A stretch of DNA of 30,294 nt from JADKIH01 sp031417555 (GCA_031417555.1 JANOVV010000022.1:1-30294), one strand, 5' to 3'; counted from the stretch's first letter, positions 22,306-30,270 are shown. A program made the numbers and translations. The notes: generated by a model not told the origin, from the letters alone.

Positions 22306-24123
22306 CTACTTGCAAAATTTAGAAATGAGGTCATTTGCATTTTTATAACCCATAGAAGAAGCTTTTTCCCAATCGGCACAAGCTTTTTCAAGTTGGTTTA
22401 CATAAAAGTAGCATACTCCTCTGTTAAAATATGGTTCATTTAAAAAAGGATTTATTTTAATAGTTCTATTGTAATCCTCCAATGCTTCTGCATATTTTTT
22501 CAAATACGTATAACAAGTAGCTCTTCGCTGATAAAGATAGATAGTAGGGTTAATTGAAATTGCTTTGCTGTAATACAATATCGCATCATCCATTTTACCG
22601 GTTTCAGAATATAAAAAAGCGAGATTATTTAAGTTGTCTCTGTAATTCGGTTTTAATAACTCTGTCTTCAGATAATCTTTGCGTGCATCCTCATACATTT
22701 TCTTTGCAAAATAAATATTGCCTCTGCAAAAATAGGCTTCAATAATAGTTGAATCTAAACGAATTGCAGTTGAAAACGAATTTATAGCGTTTGATGAATC
22801 TCCTGAAGCGCTCTGAACCTTTCCTAAAGCATTAAAACCAAATGCAGACTGTGGATTTTTCTGAACTATATCAGTAAAGAGTGAAGTACTGCTTTGCCAT
22901 TTTTTAATGTATTGAAAACTTAAAAATGAAAATATTAAAATTATAAGAATGCTGATTAATTTAAAATATTTTCTGACCGATAAAATAACGGGATTTTCAA
23001 TTTTATTATTTTGAATAAATATAAATCCAATGATACATATCAAACCAAGGTATGGAATATAAGAATATCGTTCAGAAACTATAACATAACCTACTGGTAT
23101 TATCTGAACAACAAGAAGGATCGTAAAAAGATAAAACAAAAATCCAAAAATTAAAGATTTTCTAATTTCTTTACTTTTCCAAATTATGAAACAAATAAGG
23201 AAAATGATAAATGGACATAAATAATAATAAAAAGGAAGATCTTTAGGGGCATAATGTAAAACACATAAATCGAATGGGACAATAAATTTGAAGATATAGT
23301 AAAGTATAGCATAACTAACAACAAAAACTCTTTGAAAGAGAGAATACGGAACCATCGTTGAATCGTTTATGGCTCCTGCAGCGCTTTGAGAAAAGATTGA
23401 AACAATTCCAAAGATAAGTGCTAAAACGAAAAAAGGGATTTTCTCAATTTTAGTTTTAATGTTTTGTTCGCGCTTAAAATAATAATCAAACAATAATAAA
23501 ATCATCGGAAAAGTAACAGCAGCTGATTTACTTAACAGGGAAAGAAAAAAGAGTATAAAAACAAAAAATAATTTTTTGATTTTTTTATCTTTAAAATATT
23601 TAATGTAAACAATTAATCCTCCAAAATAAAACAATGAATAAAGAACATCCTTTTGCTCGGAAATCCATACTACAGATTCCACATGCATGGGATGAACGGC
23701 AAATATTAAAGAACCAAATATTGCAAACCATTTATGACTGATAAGCTTATCAATTAAAATATAAACAAAAAAAGAATTAATTATATGAATACAGAGACTT
23801 ATAATATGATACATTGAAGCATCGTTGCCGAAAAGTTTAAATTCAATCGCATAAAGCAGCGTAGTTAAAGGATGGTAATTTGCATTATAAAAAGTTGAAA
23901 AAATATTTTTGATATTTTCCCATGACAAAGATTTTATAAAAGGATTATCACTGATGTAGGCCTGATCATCCAGGGCAATAAATATTTTAGTTATACTACC
24001 TGAAAATACTACAATGGAAATTATAAGAATTGAAAAAAATGCTATTACATTATAATAAACCATGTTGCCTTTTTTACCGGCATTGGTATTTTGATTGGTT
24101 TGTTTTTTTACTTTTTTAGTCAT
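22306..24123 (-). CDS. TMTC-like polytopic membrane protein with C-terminal TPR repeats
   Basis: This protein of 605 residues has a cytoplasmic lysine-rich start, about ten membrane helices up to residue 400 or so, then five to six tetratricopeptide repeats. An early luminal/periplasmic loop holds an acidic pair, ALDDQAYISDNPFIK, in the position of the GT-C glycosyltransferase DD/DE motif. It is followed by NYHPLTTLLYAIEFKLFG, and later FAVHPMHVESVVWISEQKD. This combination is characteristic of TMTC-type O-mannosyltransferases and their bacterial TPR relatives. TPR examples are ALGKVQSASGDSSNAINSFS and RGNIYFAKKMYEDARKDYLK. Transfer of a lipid-linked sugar to protein is possible but unproven. 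It is convergent with the T9SS gene, 26 bp from its stop. Confidence 0.8.
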   Translation of the reverse strand: MTKKVKKQTNQNTNAGKKGNMVYYNVIAFFSILIISIVVFSGSITKIFIALDDQAYISDNPFIKSLSWENIKNIFSTFYNANYHPLTTLLYAIEFKLFGNDASMYHIISLCIHIINSFFVYILIDKLISHKWFAIFGSLIFAVHPMHVESVVWISEQKDVLYSLFYFGGLIVYIKYFKDKKIKKLFFVFILFFLSLLSKSAAVTFPMILLLFDYYFKREQNIKTKIEKIPFFVLALIFGIVSIFSQSAAGAINDSTMVPYSLFQRVFVVSYAILYYIFKFIVPFDLCVLHYAPKDLPFYYYLCPFIIFLICFIIWKSKEIRKSLIFGFLFYLFTILLVVQIIPVGYVIVSERYSYIPYLGLICIIGFIFIQNNKIENPVILSVRKYFKLISILIILIFSFLSFQYIKKWQSSTSLFTDIVQKNPQSAFGFNALGKVQSASGDSSNAINSFSTAIRLDSTIIEAYFCRGNIYFAKKMYEDARKDYLKTELLKPNYRDNLNNLAFLYSETGKMDDAILYYSKAISINPTIYLYQRRATCYTYLKKYAEALEDYNRTIKINPFLNEPYFNRGVCYFYVNQLEKACADWEKASSMGYKNANDLISKFCK

Positions 24124-24378
24124 TGAGCGATTTTACCTTTTTGAAAAATATAGTTGAATTGTTTCAATATAAACTTTTAGAATTTAATTCATTTTCTATT
24201 ATAAATTAAAAATACCTTGTAAAGATGGTTAAAATTTACAAAACCATGTTTTAAAATATTAAAATCAGTTAATAAATTTTTATAATTTTGAAAATACACA
24301 ACGAACAAAAATTTCTTCAGTACATAATTAATTATAATACCAATGAAGAATTAGTATTTATTTTTAAAATAAATAAAA

Positions 24379-24732
24379 ATGGCTTACAACGAAAAATTAT
24401 CAGATAGAATACGAGAAGCGATTTACCATCTTAAGGGGGTCGAAGAAAAATACATGTTTGGCGGAGTTTGTTATATGCTAAATAAAAAAATGTGTATTGG
24501 TGTAGTGAAAGACGAAATGATGTGCCGTATAGGTCCGGATAAATATGAAGAAGCCCTTTTAAAAAAAGGCTGCAGGGAAATGGTTTTTACCGGCAGGCCG
24601 ATGAAAGGCTATGTTTATGTGGATAAAGACGGAATGAATACTAAAAAAGATTTTGACTATTGGATAAAACTTTGCCTGGATTTTAATAAGAATGCAAAAG
24701 CGTCTAAAAAGAAAAAAAATAAGGCGGGATAA
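24379..24732 (+). CDS. TfoX N-terminal domain-like protein
   Basis: The 117 residues resemble the TfoX/Sxy N-terminal domain: an opening helix (LSDRIREAIYHLKGVEEKYM), FGGVCYMLNKKMCIGVVKDE, RIGPDKYEEALLKKG, then FTGRPMKGYVYVD and a final helix. The lysine-rich tail (KASKKKKNKAG) is simple. The stand-alone N-domain is widespread, and although Sxy regulates competence in gammaproteobacteria, that role should not be assumed here. The stop codon (24730-24732) lies inside the left arm of a strong terminator. Confidence 0.85.
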   Translation: MAYNEKLSDRIREAIYHLKGVEEKYMFGGVCYMLNKKMCIGVVKDEMMCRIGPDKYEEALLKKGCREMVFTGRPMKGYVYVDKDGMNTKKDFDYWIKLCLDFNKNAKASKKKKNKAG

Positions 24733-24761
24733 AAAAGTCCTTAAGAATTTTTTATCCCGCC
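24723..24761. terminator. Perfect 14-bp stem, bidirectional terminator
   Basis: GGCGGGATAAAAAA (24723-24736) pairs exactly with TTTTTTATCCCGCC (24748-24761) around an 11-base loop. T-rich sequence follows on both strands, so it should end both the TfoX-like gene and the convergent cytochrome gene (stop at 24774). Confidence 0.9.
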
Positions 24762-24773
24762 GAAAAAATATTT

Positions 24774-25406
24774 TTATTTTAAATTTGCAATTTCATTTGG
24801 TGGAACATAAGCATGTACTGAATTTACAATTGGTGGAAGAGAATGAAGATATGCGAAAACACACTTAAGGTCTTCATCAGTCATCAATCTAATATTTTGC
24901 CATGGCATTGGAGGCATGATTGGTCTGCCGGCATCTACTCCCATAAATTTACCGGTGCGTAAAATTTTAATAAAAAGTTCTTCGCTCCAGGCACCGCTAC
25001 CTGTTGCCGAATCAGGTGTCAGATTTGCTGCATATGAAACACCCCATGGGCCAACCCATGCTGTAAGATCACTGCTGCCAAGATTCCATTTGCCGGGGGT
25101 AATCTCTCCGGGATGAATAGGCGGCAATTTCATGTCAGAAGGTGAACCTGACAAAAGTCGTGTAGTATCGGGGATCGGTCCCTCGGGTGTCATAATTTTT
25201 GGCGAGTGACAATCATTACAACTTGCTACATCAACTAAATACTTTCCACGTTCAATTTTTTGATCCAAACTCATTTCCGTCTTTTGTTCAACGGGAGGAG
25301 AAGGAGGTTGCGGAGGCGCCGGGGGTGTACATCCCGAAAAATAAAGCATTAAAATAAATGACAGAGCGCAAGAAATAAAAGTGTACAATTTCCAAGATGC
25401 TTTCAT
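24774..25406 (-). CDS. Lipid-anchored c-type cytochrome
   Basis: The 210-residue exported protein has an N-terminal hydrophobic segment ending in a lipobox-like LYFSGC, so Cys26 would be lipidated. A proline-rich spacer (PPAPPQPPSPP) follows, then a cytochrome c domain. The haem-attachment motif is CNDCH (63-67) within GKYLVDVASCNDCHSPK. A plausible axial methionine lies in GRPIMPPMPWQNIRLMTDED, a typical element of diheme-related gluconate/sorbosone or alcohol dehydrogenase cytochrome domains. The last segment (LKCVFAYLHSLPPI) is the usual terminal helix. It probably transfers electrons in the periplasm or at the membrane surface, and no partner dehydrogenase lies beside it. Confidence 0.88.
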   Translation of the reverse strand: MKASWKLYTFISCALSFILMLYFSGCTPPAPPQPPSPPVEQKTEMSLDQKIERGKYLVDVASCNDCHSPKIMTPEGPIPDTTRLLSGSPSDMKLPPIHPGEITPGKWNLGSSDLTAWVGPWGVSYAANLTPDSATGSGAWSEELFIKILRTGKFMGVDAGRPIMPPMPWQNIRLMTDEDLKCVFAYLHSLPPIVNSVHAYVPPNEIANLK

Positions 25407-25561
25407 GATTTTAAGATTTTAGAATTTGAACATTAAAAATATAAAAATTTATATATCAATTAAGATATTTGCAAAAAATATCAAATTATAATAATGGAAA
25501 CTATTGCATTTAAATTTTTTATCTATACATTACATTTTTGTCAAAATCAAATATTGAAATA

Positions 25562-25888
25562 ATGAATTGGATAACATTAATAATTGCCGGACTTTTTGAA
25601 GTTGGTTTTGCAACTTGTCTGGGTAAAATAAAAGCAAGTAATGGAACGAATTCTTTTCCCTGGTTTATCGGTTTTTTATTATGCTTATCGTTAAGTATGT
25701 ATTTGTTATATAAAGCGACACAAAGTTTACCGATAGGCACTGCTTATGCTGTATGGACAGGAGTTGGAGCTGCGGGTACAGCACTTGTTGGCATATTTCT
25801 TTTTAAAGAACCTGCTGAATTTTGGCGCTTGTTTTTTATTTTTTCATTAATTGCTTCTGTGATTGGATTAAGGGTTGTGTCCAATTAA
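25562..25888 (+). CDS. Small multidrug resistance (SMR) family exporter, SugE/Gdx-like
   Basis: Starting at ATG 25562 gives 108 residues (MNWITLIIAGLFEVGFATCL), the length and N-terminus expected of SMR proteins. A TTG at 25538 would add eight polar residues and is unlikely. Four membrane helices are visible. The essential membrane glutamate is Glu13. The pattern PIGTAYAVWTGVGAAGTALVG in the third helix/loop is the family signature, and AVWTGVGA fits the Gdx (guanidinium exporter, formerly SugE) side better than EmrE, although the subtype is not certain. It would work as an antiparallel dimer exchanging cations for protons. It is convergent with the ribosomal operon. Confidence 0.9.
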   Translation: MNWITLIIAGLFEVGFATCLGKIKASNGTNSFPWFIGFLLCLSLSMYLLYKATQSLPIGTAYAVWTGVGAAGTALVGIFLFKEPAEFWRLFFIFSLIASVIGLRVVSN

Positions 25889-25935
25889 TAAAGTTTGAAT
25901 CTCTTTGATATTATTAGATGCTTCAACCAATAAAT

Positions 25936-25980
25936 TAAAAAAAAATAAAAAAAAAGGGTCTGAATTAAATCCAGACCCTT
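25936..25980 (-). terminator. Intrinsic terminator of the rpsF-rpsR-rplI operon
   Basis: On the minus strand, AAGGGTCTG (25980-25972) pairs with CAGACCCTT (25962-25954) around a nine-base loop. It is followed by a nearly unbroken T tract (complement of the A-rich run 25936-25955). It lies 40 bases after the rplI stop. Confidence 0.9.
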
Positions 25981-26020
25981 CAATTATTTTATTGATTACA
26001 CTTATGTGCAATCAGAAAAT

Positions 26021-26467
26021 TTATTCAGAAACAACTTCGAAGTTAACTTTTGCTTTAACGTCTTTGTGTAGGTTAACTGTTGCAGTATAAAGTCCGAGGG
26101 CTTTAATATGTTCTGTATCGAGATGTATTTTTTTACGATCCACAACAACACCGTGTTTAGAAAGAGCATCAGCGATTTGAAGAGCATTTACAGAACCAAA
26201 AATCTTTCCGCTTTCACCAACTTTAGCTCCAATTTTCAGTGTAATTGCTTCCAGTTGTTTAGCAACTGATTCAGCATCACCTCTGATTTTTTGAGCTTTA
26301 TGAGAGCGTTGTTTTTGCGTTTCAGTAAGCATCTTACGGTTAGATTCACTTGCAATAGTTGCAAGTCCGCGTGGGATAAGAAAGTTCCTTGCATAACCTG
26401 CACGAACTTTTACGATCTCATCGGCATAGCCGAGATTATCCATGTCTTGTTTTAATATAACATCCAT
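26021..26467 (-). CDS. rplI: 50S ribosomal protein L9
   Basis: bL9 of 148 residues. The N-terminal rRNA-binding domain shows MDVILKQDMDNLGYADEIV, then VRAGYARNFLIPRGLA, the family signature. A long central helix (NRKMLTETQKQRSHKAQKIR) leads to a C-terminal domain with KVGESGKIFGSV. It is the last gene of rpsF-rpsR-rplI, 12 bp after rpsR. It has a perfect AGGAGG Shine-Dalgarno sequence, rare among the genes in this window. Confidence 0.98.
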   Translation of the reverse strand: MDVILKQDMDNLGYADEIVKVRAGYARNFLIPRGLATIASESNRKMLTETQKQRSHKAQKIRGDAESVAKQLEAITLKIGAKVGESGKIFGSVNALQIADALSKHGVVVDRKKIHLDTEHIKALGLYTATVNLHKDVKAKVNFEVVSE

Positions 26468-26474
26468 CTTCTTT

Positions 26475-26480
26475 CCTCCT
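26475..26480 (-). promoter_or_regulatory. Strong Shine-Dalgarno AGGAGG before rplI
   Basis: AGGAGG on the minus strand (26480-26475) is seven bases before the rplI ATG, and its first base belongs to the TAA of rpsR. None of the other starts examined here has a comparable sequence, which fits the general neglect of Shine-Dalgarno sites in Bacteroidota. Confidence 0.8.
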
Positions 26481-26746
26481 TATTTTAATAAATCAGATAC
26501 ATAAGGCATCAAAGAAAGGTGGCGGCATCTTTTAATTGCCTGACCAATCTTGCGCTGAAACTTTAAAGAAGTTCCTGTAAGTCGGCGCGGAAGAACTTTT
26601 CCTTGCTCATTTACAAACTTCATTAAAAAAGTTGCATCCTTGTAATCGATATACTTTATGCCATTCTTTTTAAAGCGGCAGTATTTCTTTTTTGTCGTGT
26701 CAACCGCTGGCGGGTTGAGATAACGAACTTCGTTTCCTAGTGCCAT
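26480..26746 (-). CDS. rpsR: 30S ribosomal protein S18
   Basis: bS18 of 88 residues with the signature KKYCRFKKNGIKYIDYKDAT, then FVNEQGKVLPRRLTGTSLKF and QRKIGQAIKRCRHLSLMPYV. It binds S6 on the platform of the small subunit, near the 3' end of 16S rRNA. It lies 11 bp after rpsF and 12 bp before rplI. No ssb or priB gene separates rpsF and rpsR. Confidence 0.98.
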   Translation of the reverse strand: MALGNEVRYLNPPAVDTTKKKYCRFKKNGIKYIDYKDATFLMKFVNEQGKVLPRRLTGTSLKFQRKIGQAIKRCRHLSLMPYVSDLLK

Positions 26747-26757
26747 GTTTTCTTAGT

Positions 26758-27120
26758 TTAAGCGACAGTTTTTTCTTCTTCTTTTTTCAAAGCAGCATTC
26801 TTACGCTTTTTCTCAGCGTAAGCAATTGAATGCTTATCTAACCTAATAGTAAGAAAACGCAAGACTCTTTCATCACGTTTAAATTCGGTTTCAAGCTTAT
26901 TAATAAGTTCGCCTGCTGCCCTAAACTCAATCAGATAATAGAATCCCGTATTTTTTTTCTGGATAGGGTAAGCCAGTTTTCGTAATCCCCAATTGTTCTC
27001 ATGAACAAGTTCGGAACCGTTGTCGGTGAGGATCTTCTTGAATTTGGTGACTGTATCCATCATCTGTTCCTCCGAAAGAACAGGTGTCATGATAAATACC
27101 ACCTCATATTGATTTAACAT
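26758..27120 (-). CDS. rpsF: 30S ribosomal protein S6
   Basis: bS6 of 120 residues, beginning MLNQYEVVFIMTPVLSEEQM and including WGLRKLAYPIQKKNTGFYYL with the strand that contacts S18, then ERVLRFLTIRLDKHSIAYAE. The lysine/glutamate-rich C-terminal tail (EKKRKNAALKKEEEKTVA) is common in the family. First gene of the operon, with a matching promoter just upstream. Confidence 0.98.
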   Translation of the reverse strand: MLNQYEVVFIMTPVLSEEQMMDTVTKFKKILTDNGSELVHENNWGLRKLAYPIQKKNTGFYYLIEFRAAGELINKLETEFKRDERVLRFLTIRLDKHSIAYAEKKRKNAALKKEEEKTVA

Positions 27121-27146
27121 TATAAACGGAGATTTTTATTGGGCTG

Positions 27147-27177
27147 CAAATGTAGATAATTATCAGTAAAATACAAG
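27147..27177 (-). promoter_or_regulatory. Promoter of the rpsF operon, TTG-N19-TACATTTG
   Basis: On the minus strand, a -7 box TACATTTG (27154-27147) is preceded by CTTG (27177-27174) with exactly 19 bp between. This matches the Bacteroidota primary-sigma consensus TTTG/TTG-N19-TAnnTTTG. Confidence 0.75.
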
Positions 27178-27414
27178 AATGATTGGAAAAATTTATTCAA
27201 ATAAAAATTCATCGCCCCGATTGTCGAAAAATTGATGGTTTTTTGTCTCGTTTTTTCAAACTCCAATCGTGTGATTTTATTTCTCAAAAGTATCTCAAAA
27301 GTTGATTTATATTAAAATTATGATGTTTTTTTGACTACTTCCGGATTTAAATTTGCCTATCATTAAATTTCGAAAAATAAATCGAATATATTATAAACAT
27401 ATGTTGATAACTCC

Positions 27415-27444
27415 TTGACATGAGGGGACTATATTCTATCTTTG
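27415..27444 (+). promoter_or_regulatory. Promoter of paaZ, TTG-N19-TATCTTTG
   Basis: CTTGACA with TTG at 27415-27417, 19 bp, then TATCTTTG at 27437-27444, an exact TAnnTTTG match. Transcription would begin about 27450, giving a leader of about 120 bases before the ATG at 27572. Confidence 0.75.
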
Positions 27445-27517
27445 TACAAGCGTTTCCACTCAATTATTAAAACCCCCTCGCCCCTCAATTTGCTGAAAAT
27501 GAGTGTCAGGGTTGATC

Positions 27518-27537
27518 TCCGGTATAAAAGTACCGGA
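27518..27537 (+). promoter_or_regulatory. Hairpin in the paaZ leader
   Basis: TCCGGTA (27518-27524) pairs with TACCGGA (27531-27537) around a TAAAAG loop. It lies 34 bases before the paaZ start and downstream of the promoter, so it is in the mRNA. It may affect translation or be an operator-like palindrome. Confidence 0.4.
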
Positions 27538-27571
27538 ATGAGTGACTATCGCCCTAAAAATTGAATATCTT

Positions 27572-29641
27572 ATGGCTGAAAAGCTGAAAAACTATACTCT
27601 CGGTCGCTGGATTGAAGGAGAAGGTTCGGGAACGGCATTGGTTCATGCTGTTACCGGAGAAGAACTTTTTCATTCTTCCAGCAAAGGGCTTGATTTTGGC
27701 GCCGCTTTGGAGTATGGTCGAAAACACGGAAAGTCTCTCCGTAAAATGACTTTTCATGAACGTGCCCGCATGCTTAAAGCACTTGCACTTCATCTGAGTG
27801 AAAAAAAGAAAAACTATTACGCTCTTTCCGCCGCTACCGGCGCTACAAAAGGAGATTCATGGATTGATATCGATGGCGGAATCGGAAACTTATTCGTCTA
27901 TGCCAGTAAAGGCCGACGTGAACTTCCTGATGAGCCCTTTTATGTCGATGGCAACATGGAAGTGATTTCAAAAAATGGCACCTTCGTCGGCCATCATATT
28001 TGTGTTCCTTTAGAAGGTGTAGCTATACACATCAATGCATTCAATTTTCCTGTCTGGGGAATGTTGGAAAAAATTGCCGTCAACCTTTTAGCCGGTGTCC
28101 CTGCTATCGTTAAGCCGGCAACATCAACGTCATTTCTGACTGAGTTAGTTGTCCGCGACATCATCGCATCAGGAATTCTTCCCGAAGGTTCTTTGCAGTT
28201 AATCTGCGGTTCCGTCGGTGATTTATTTGATCATCTTACTTGCCAGGATGTCGTTACTTTTACCGGATCTGCAACAACCGGAAAATTATTGAAAAGTCAT
28301 CCTGCCGTTGTCAACAATTCTGTTCGTTTCAACATGGAAGCGGATTCACTGAATTGCAGTATTCTCGGTCCTGATGCAACACCAGACACAGAAGAGTTTA
28401 AATTATTTATCAAAGAAGTTTCAAAAGAAATGACCGTTAAGGCCGGACAAAAATGTACGGCAATACGTCGCATAATTGTTCCTGAAAATCTTACGGAAGA
28501 TGTTATCAAAGCTCTCAGCGAAAGACTGAAAGGCACCGTCATCGGTGATCCTGCAGTAGAAGGTGTTCGAATGGGACCATTGGTCAATAAAGGTCAGGTC
28601 AAAGATGTAAAAGAAAAGGTTAAGCAACTGATGAAATCCTGCGACATCGTATACGGTGATCTTGATCAGGTAGATGTAGTTGGTGCGGATAGCGAAAGAG
28701 GTTCTTTTATTTCTTCCATGTTATTGTATTGCAAAAATCCATTGAAGAGTGAAGAGCCACATTCCATCGAAGCATTTGGTCCGGTAAGTACTGTTATGCC
28801 TTATAGAAATACTGAAGATGCAGCTACTCTCGCTAAGATGGGTAAGGGTAGTCTGGTTGGCTCTGTATTTACTGCTGATAATGTTTTTGCCAAAGAAATT
28901 GTTTTAGGTGCAGCAAGTATGCATGGAAGGATGCTTATCATCAACCGTGAATGTGCTGCTGAATCGACAGGTCATGGATCACCATTGGCTCATCTCGTTC
29001 ATGGCGGCCCTGGTCGCGCAGGAGGTGGAGAGGAAATGGGCGGTATCCGAGGTGTTTATCATTACATGCAGCGTACTGCTTTGCAGGGATCACCTACAAC
29101 ACTTACAAAGATTCTAAATACATACTTGCCGGGTGCAGCTATAAAAGAAGATGTCATTCACCCATTCAGAAAACACTTCGAAGAAATACAGATTGGGGAT
29201 ACGCTCATTACACATAAACGTACTATTACCGAAGCCGATGTTGTCAACTTCGCCGGCATTAGCGGTGATCACTTTTATGCACACATGGACGAAACTTCTC
29301 TTGAAGGTTCGATCTTCGAAAGAAGAGTTGCCCACGGATATTTTGTTATTTCCGCAGCTGCCGGACTTTTTGTTGACCCTAAAAAAGGTCCTGTTTTAGC
29401 AAATTACGGATTAGATAACCTTCGGTTCATTCAACCCGTATATCCGGGCGATACCATTCAGGTGAAACTTACCTGCCAGCGTAAAACCAAAAAAGATGAT
29501 CGCGAAGGACAAATTCCTCAGGGCGTAGTAGAATGGTACGTTCAGGTCTTAAATCAGCGAAATGAAATCGTCGCTTTAGAAACGGTTCTAACCTTAGTTG
29601 CTTGCAAAAATTCAGTTAACCATACACACACAAACTCTTAA
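27572..29641 (+). CDS. paaZ: Phenylacetate-degradation bifunctional protein PaaZ (oxepin-CoA hydrolase / semialdehyde dehydrogenase)
   Basis: PaaZ opens the oxepin-CoA ring in aerobic phenylacetate breakdown and oxidises the resulting semialdehyde with NADP. Starting at ATG 27572 gives 689 residues. An upstream GTG at 27542 would add ten. With the 27572 start, the aldehyde dehydrogenase glutamate is Glu256 (FNMEADSLN) and the nucleophile Cys295 (AGQKCTAIRR), the same numbers as in the E. coli enzyme, which supports this start. Other elements are NAFNFPVWGMLEKIAVNLLAG and TFTGSATTGK. The C-terminal MaoC-like hydratase domain has FAGISGDHFYAHMD with Asp566 and His571, spaced like the known catalytic pair. 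A gene of unknown role follows 12 bp downstream. Confidence 0.96.
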   Translation: MAEKLKNYTLGRWIEGEGSGTALVHAVTGEELFHSSSKGLDFGAALEYGRKHGKSLRKMTFHERARMLKALALHLSEKKKNYYALSAATGATKGDSWIDIDGGIGNLFVYASKGRRELPDEPFYVDGNMEVISKNGTFVGHHICVPLEGVAIHINAFNFPVWGMLEKIAVNLLAGVPAIVKPATSTSFLTELVVRDIIASGILPEGSLQLICGSVGDLFDHLTCQDVVTFTGSATTGKLLKSHPAVVNNSVRFNMEADSLNCSILGPDATPDTEEFKLFIKEVSKEMTVKAGQKCTAIRRIIVPENLTEDVIKALSERLKGTVIGDPAVEGVRMGPLVNKGQVKDVKEKVKQLMKSCDIVYGDLDQVDVVGADSERGSFISSMLLYCKNPLKSEEPHSIEAFGPVSTVMPYRNTEDAATLAKMGKGSLVGSVFTADNVFAKEIVLGAASMHGRMLIINRECAAESTGHGSPLAHLVHGGPGRAGGGEEMGGIRGVYHYMQRTALQGSPTTLTKILNTYLPGAAIKEDVIHPFRKHFEEIQIGDTLITHKRTITEADVVNFAGISGDHFYAHMDETSLEGSIFERRVAHGYFVISAAAGLFVDPKKGPVLANYGLDNLRFIQPVYPGDTIQVKLTCQRKTKKDDREGQIPQGVVEWYVQVLNQRNEIVALETVLTLVACKNSVNHTHTNS

Positions 29642-29653
29642 AAAAACCAAGCC

Positions 29654-30106
29654 ATGTTACTTTATGACACCCTTGATCGATTCGAAAAGAAATTCGGACA
29701 CCTGAAGAAAAAAGGTCTGCGCATTAACGGTTTAAAAATGATTGATCCCAAGCGTAAAAAGCATGTGATTGATATCAGCCGCCCGTTGATTTTTGATAAT
29801 CGTTTGTTGCCAAAGTCTTTTGAAGGACTGGAAGTGAAAGCCATCATTCACGGTGATCTGCCTACAGAGTTTAAGATTGACAGAACCAAACCTGACTGGC
29901 AGAAGAAGGAGTACATCTGGTCTCCTGAACGCTTCGAGAATTTCGTTGACCGTTGTGGTCCGGAAATCAAAAAGCAATTAGGAAACCTAAACATGACAAG
30001 AGACGAAATGCTTTCTGCACTTTGTTTTGGTGATTACGAAGCCCATAAAAAGAAGACAGAGATTCTTGTTCTTGAAGGCAAGGTTCCAAGCTTTCAAATT
30101 AATTAA
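29654..30106 (+). CDS. Hypothetical protein encoded with paaZ
   Basis: The 150-residue soluble protein starts 12 bp after paaZ and is almost surely in the same transcript. It has no signal peptide or membrane span, and is rich in Lys, Asp and aromatic residues. Visible features are an N-terminal helix (LLYDTLDRFEKKFGHLKKKG), a conserved-looking core (VIDISRPLIFDNRLLPKSFE, then VKAIIHGDLPTEFKIDR), a tryptophan-bearing segment (PDWQKKEYIWSPERFENFVD) and a last helical part with two cysteines (DRCGPEI, SALCFGDYEA). I do not recognise the family. Context suggests a link to phenylacetate or CoA-ester metabolism. Confidence 0.75.
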   Translation: MLLYDTLDRFEKKFGHLKKKGLRINGLKMIDPKRKKHVIDISRPLIFDNRLLPKSFEGLEVKAIIHGDLPTEFKIDRTKPDWQKKEYIWSPERFENFVDRCGPEIKKQLGNLNMTRDEMLSALCFGDYEAHKKKTEILVLEGKVPSFQIN

Positions 30107-30176
30107 CTACTTCGATAATTAGCTAATCAACGAATCACTGTTGTCCGGTTAAAATTATTTACAACCTATAAACGAT

Positions 30177-30206
30177 TAATTTTTATTAATAAGCTAATAA
30201 AAATTA
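30177..30206. terminator. AT-only 12-bp perfect hairpin after the paaZ partner gene
   Basis: TAATTTTTATTA (30177-30188) is exactly complementary to TAATAAAAATTA (30195-30206) with a six-base loop, ATAAGC, 70 bases after the stop. It has no G or C in the stem and no T tract, so the terminator role is weak. It may be a regulatory palindrome for a gene beyond the window. Confidence 0.4.
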
Positions 30207-30270
30207 TCATTAAAAAAGTAAGCCCCTAGTTAGAACAAACAAAGAAAACGAAATCAATAATCGAAGAGGA

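Larger units (their letters stand above)
27121..27571. other. Divergent intergenic region between rpsF and paaZ
   Basis: The region is 451 bp and contains no gene. It holds one Bacteroidota-type promoter at each end, described separately, an AT-rich middle, and a roughly 125-base paaZ leader that includes C-rich segments and a hairpin. Confidence 0.7.

Noticed and set aside
24283..24290. TAATTTTG as a promoter for the TfoX-like gene
   Set aside because: It matches the -7 consensus but no TTG/TTTG lies at the right distance, and such matches are expected by chance in this AT-rich stretch.
25538..25561. TTG start for the SMR exporter
   Set aside because: SMR proteins begin directly with the first membrane helix; MNWITLIIAG at 25562 fits.
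27542..27571. GTG start for paaZ
   Set aside because: Starting at 27572 puts the catalytic Glu and Cys at 256 and 295, as in the E. coli protein; the extra ten residues do not look conserved.
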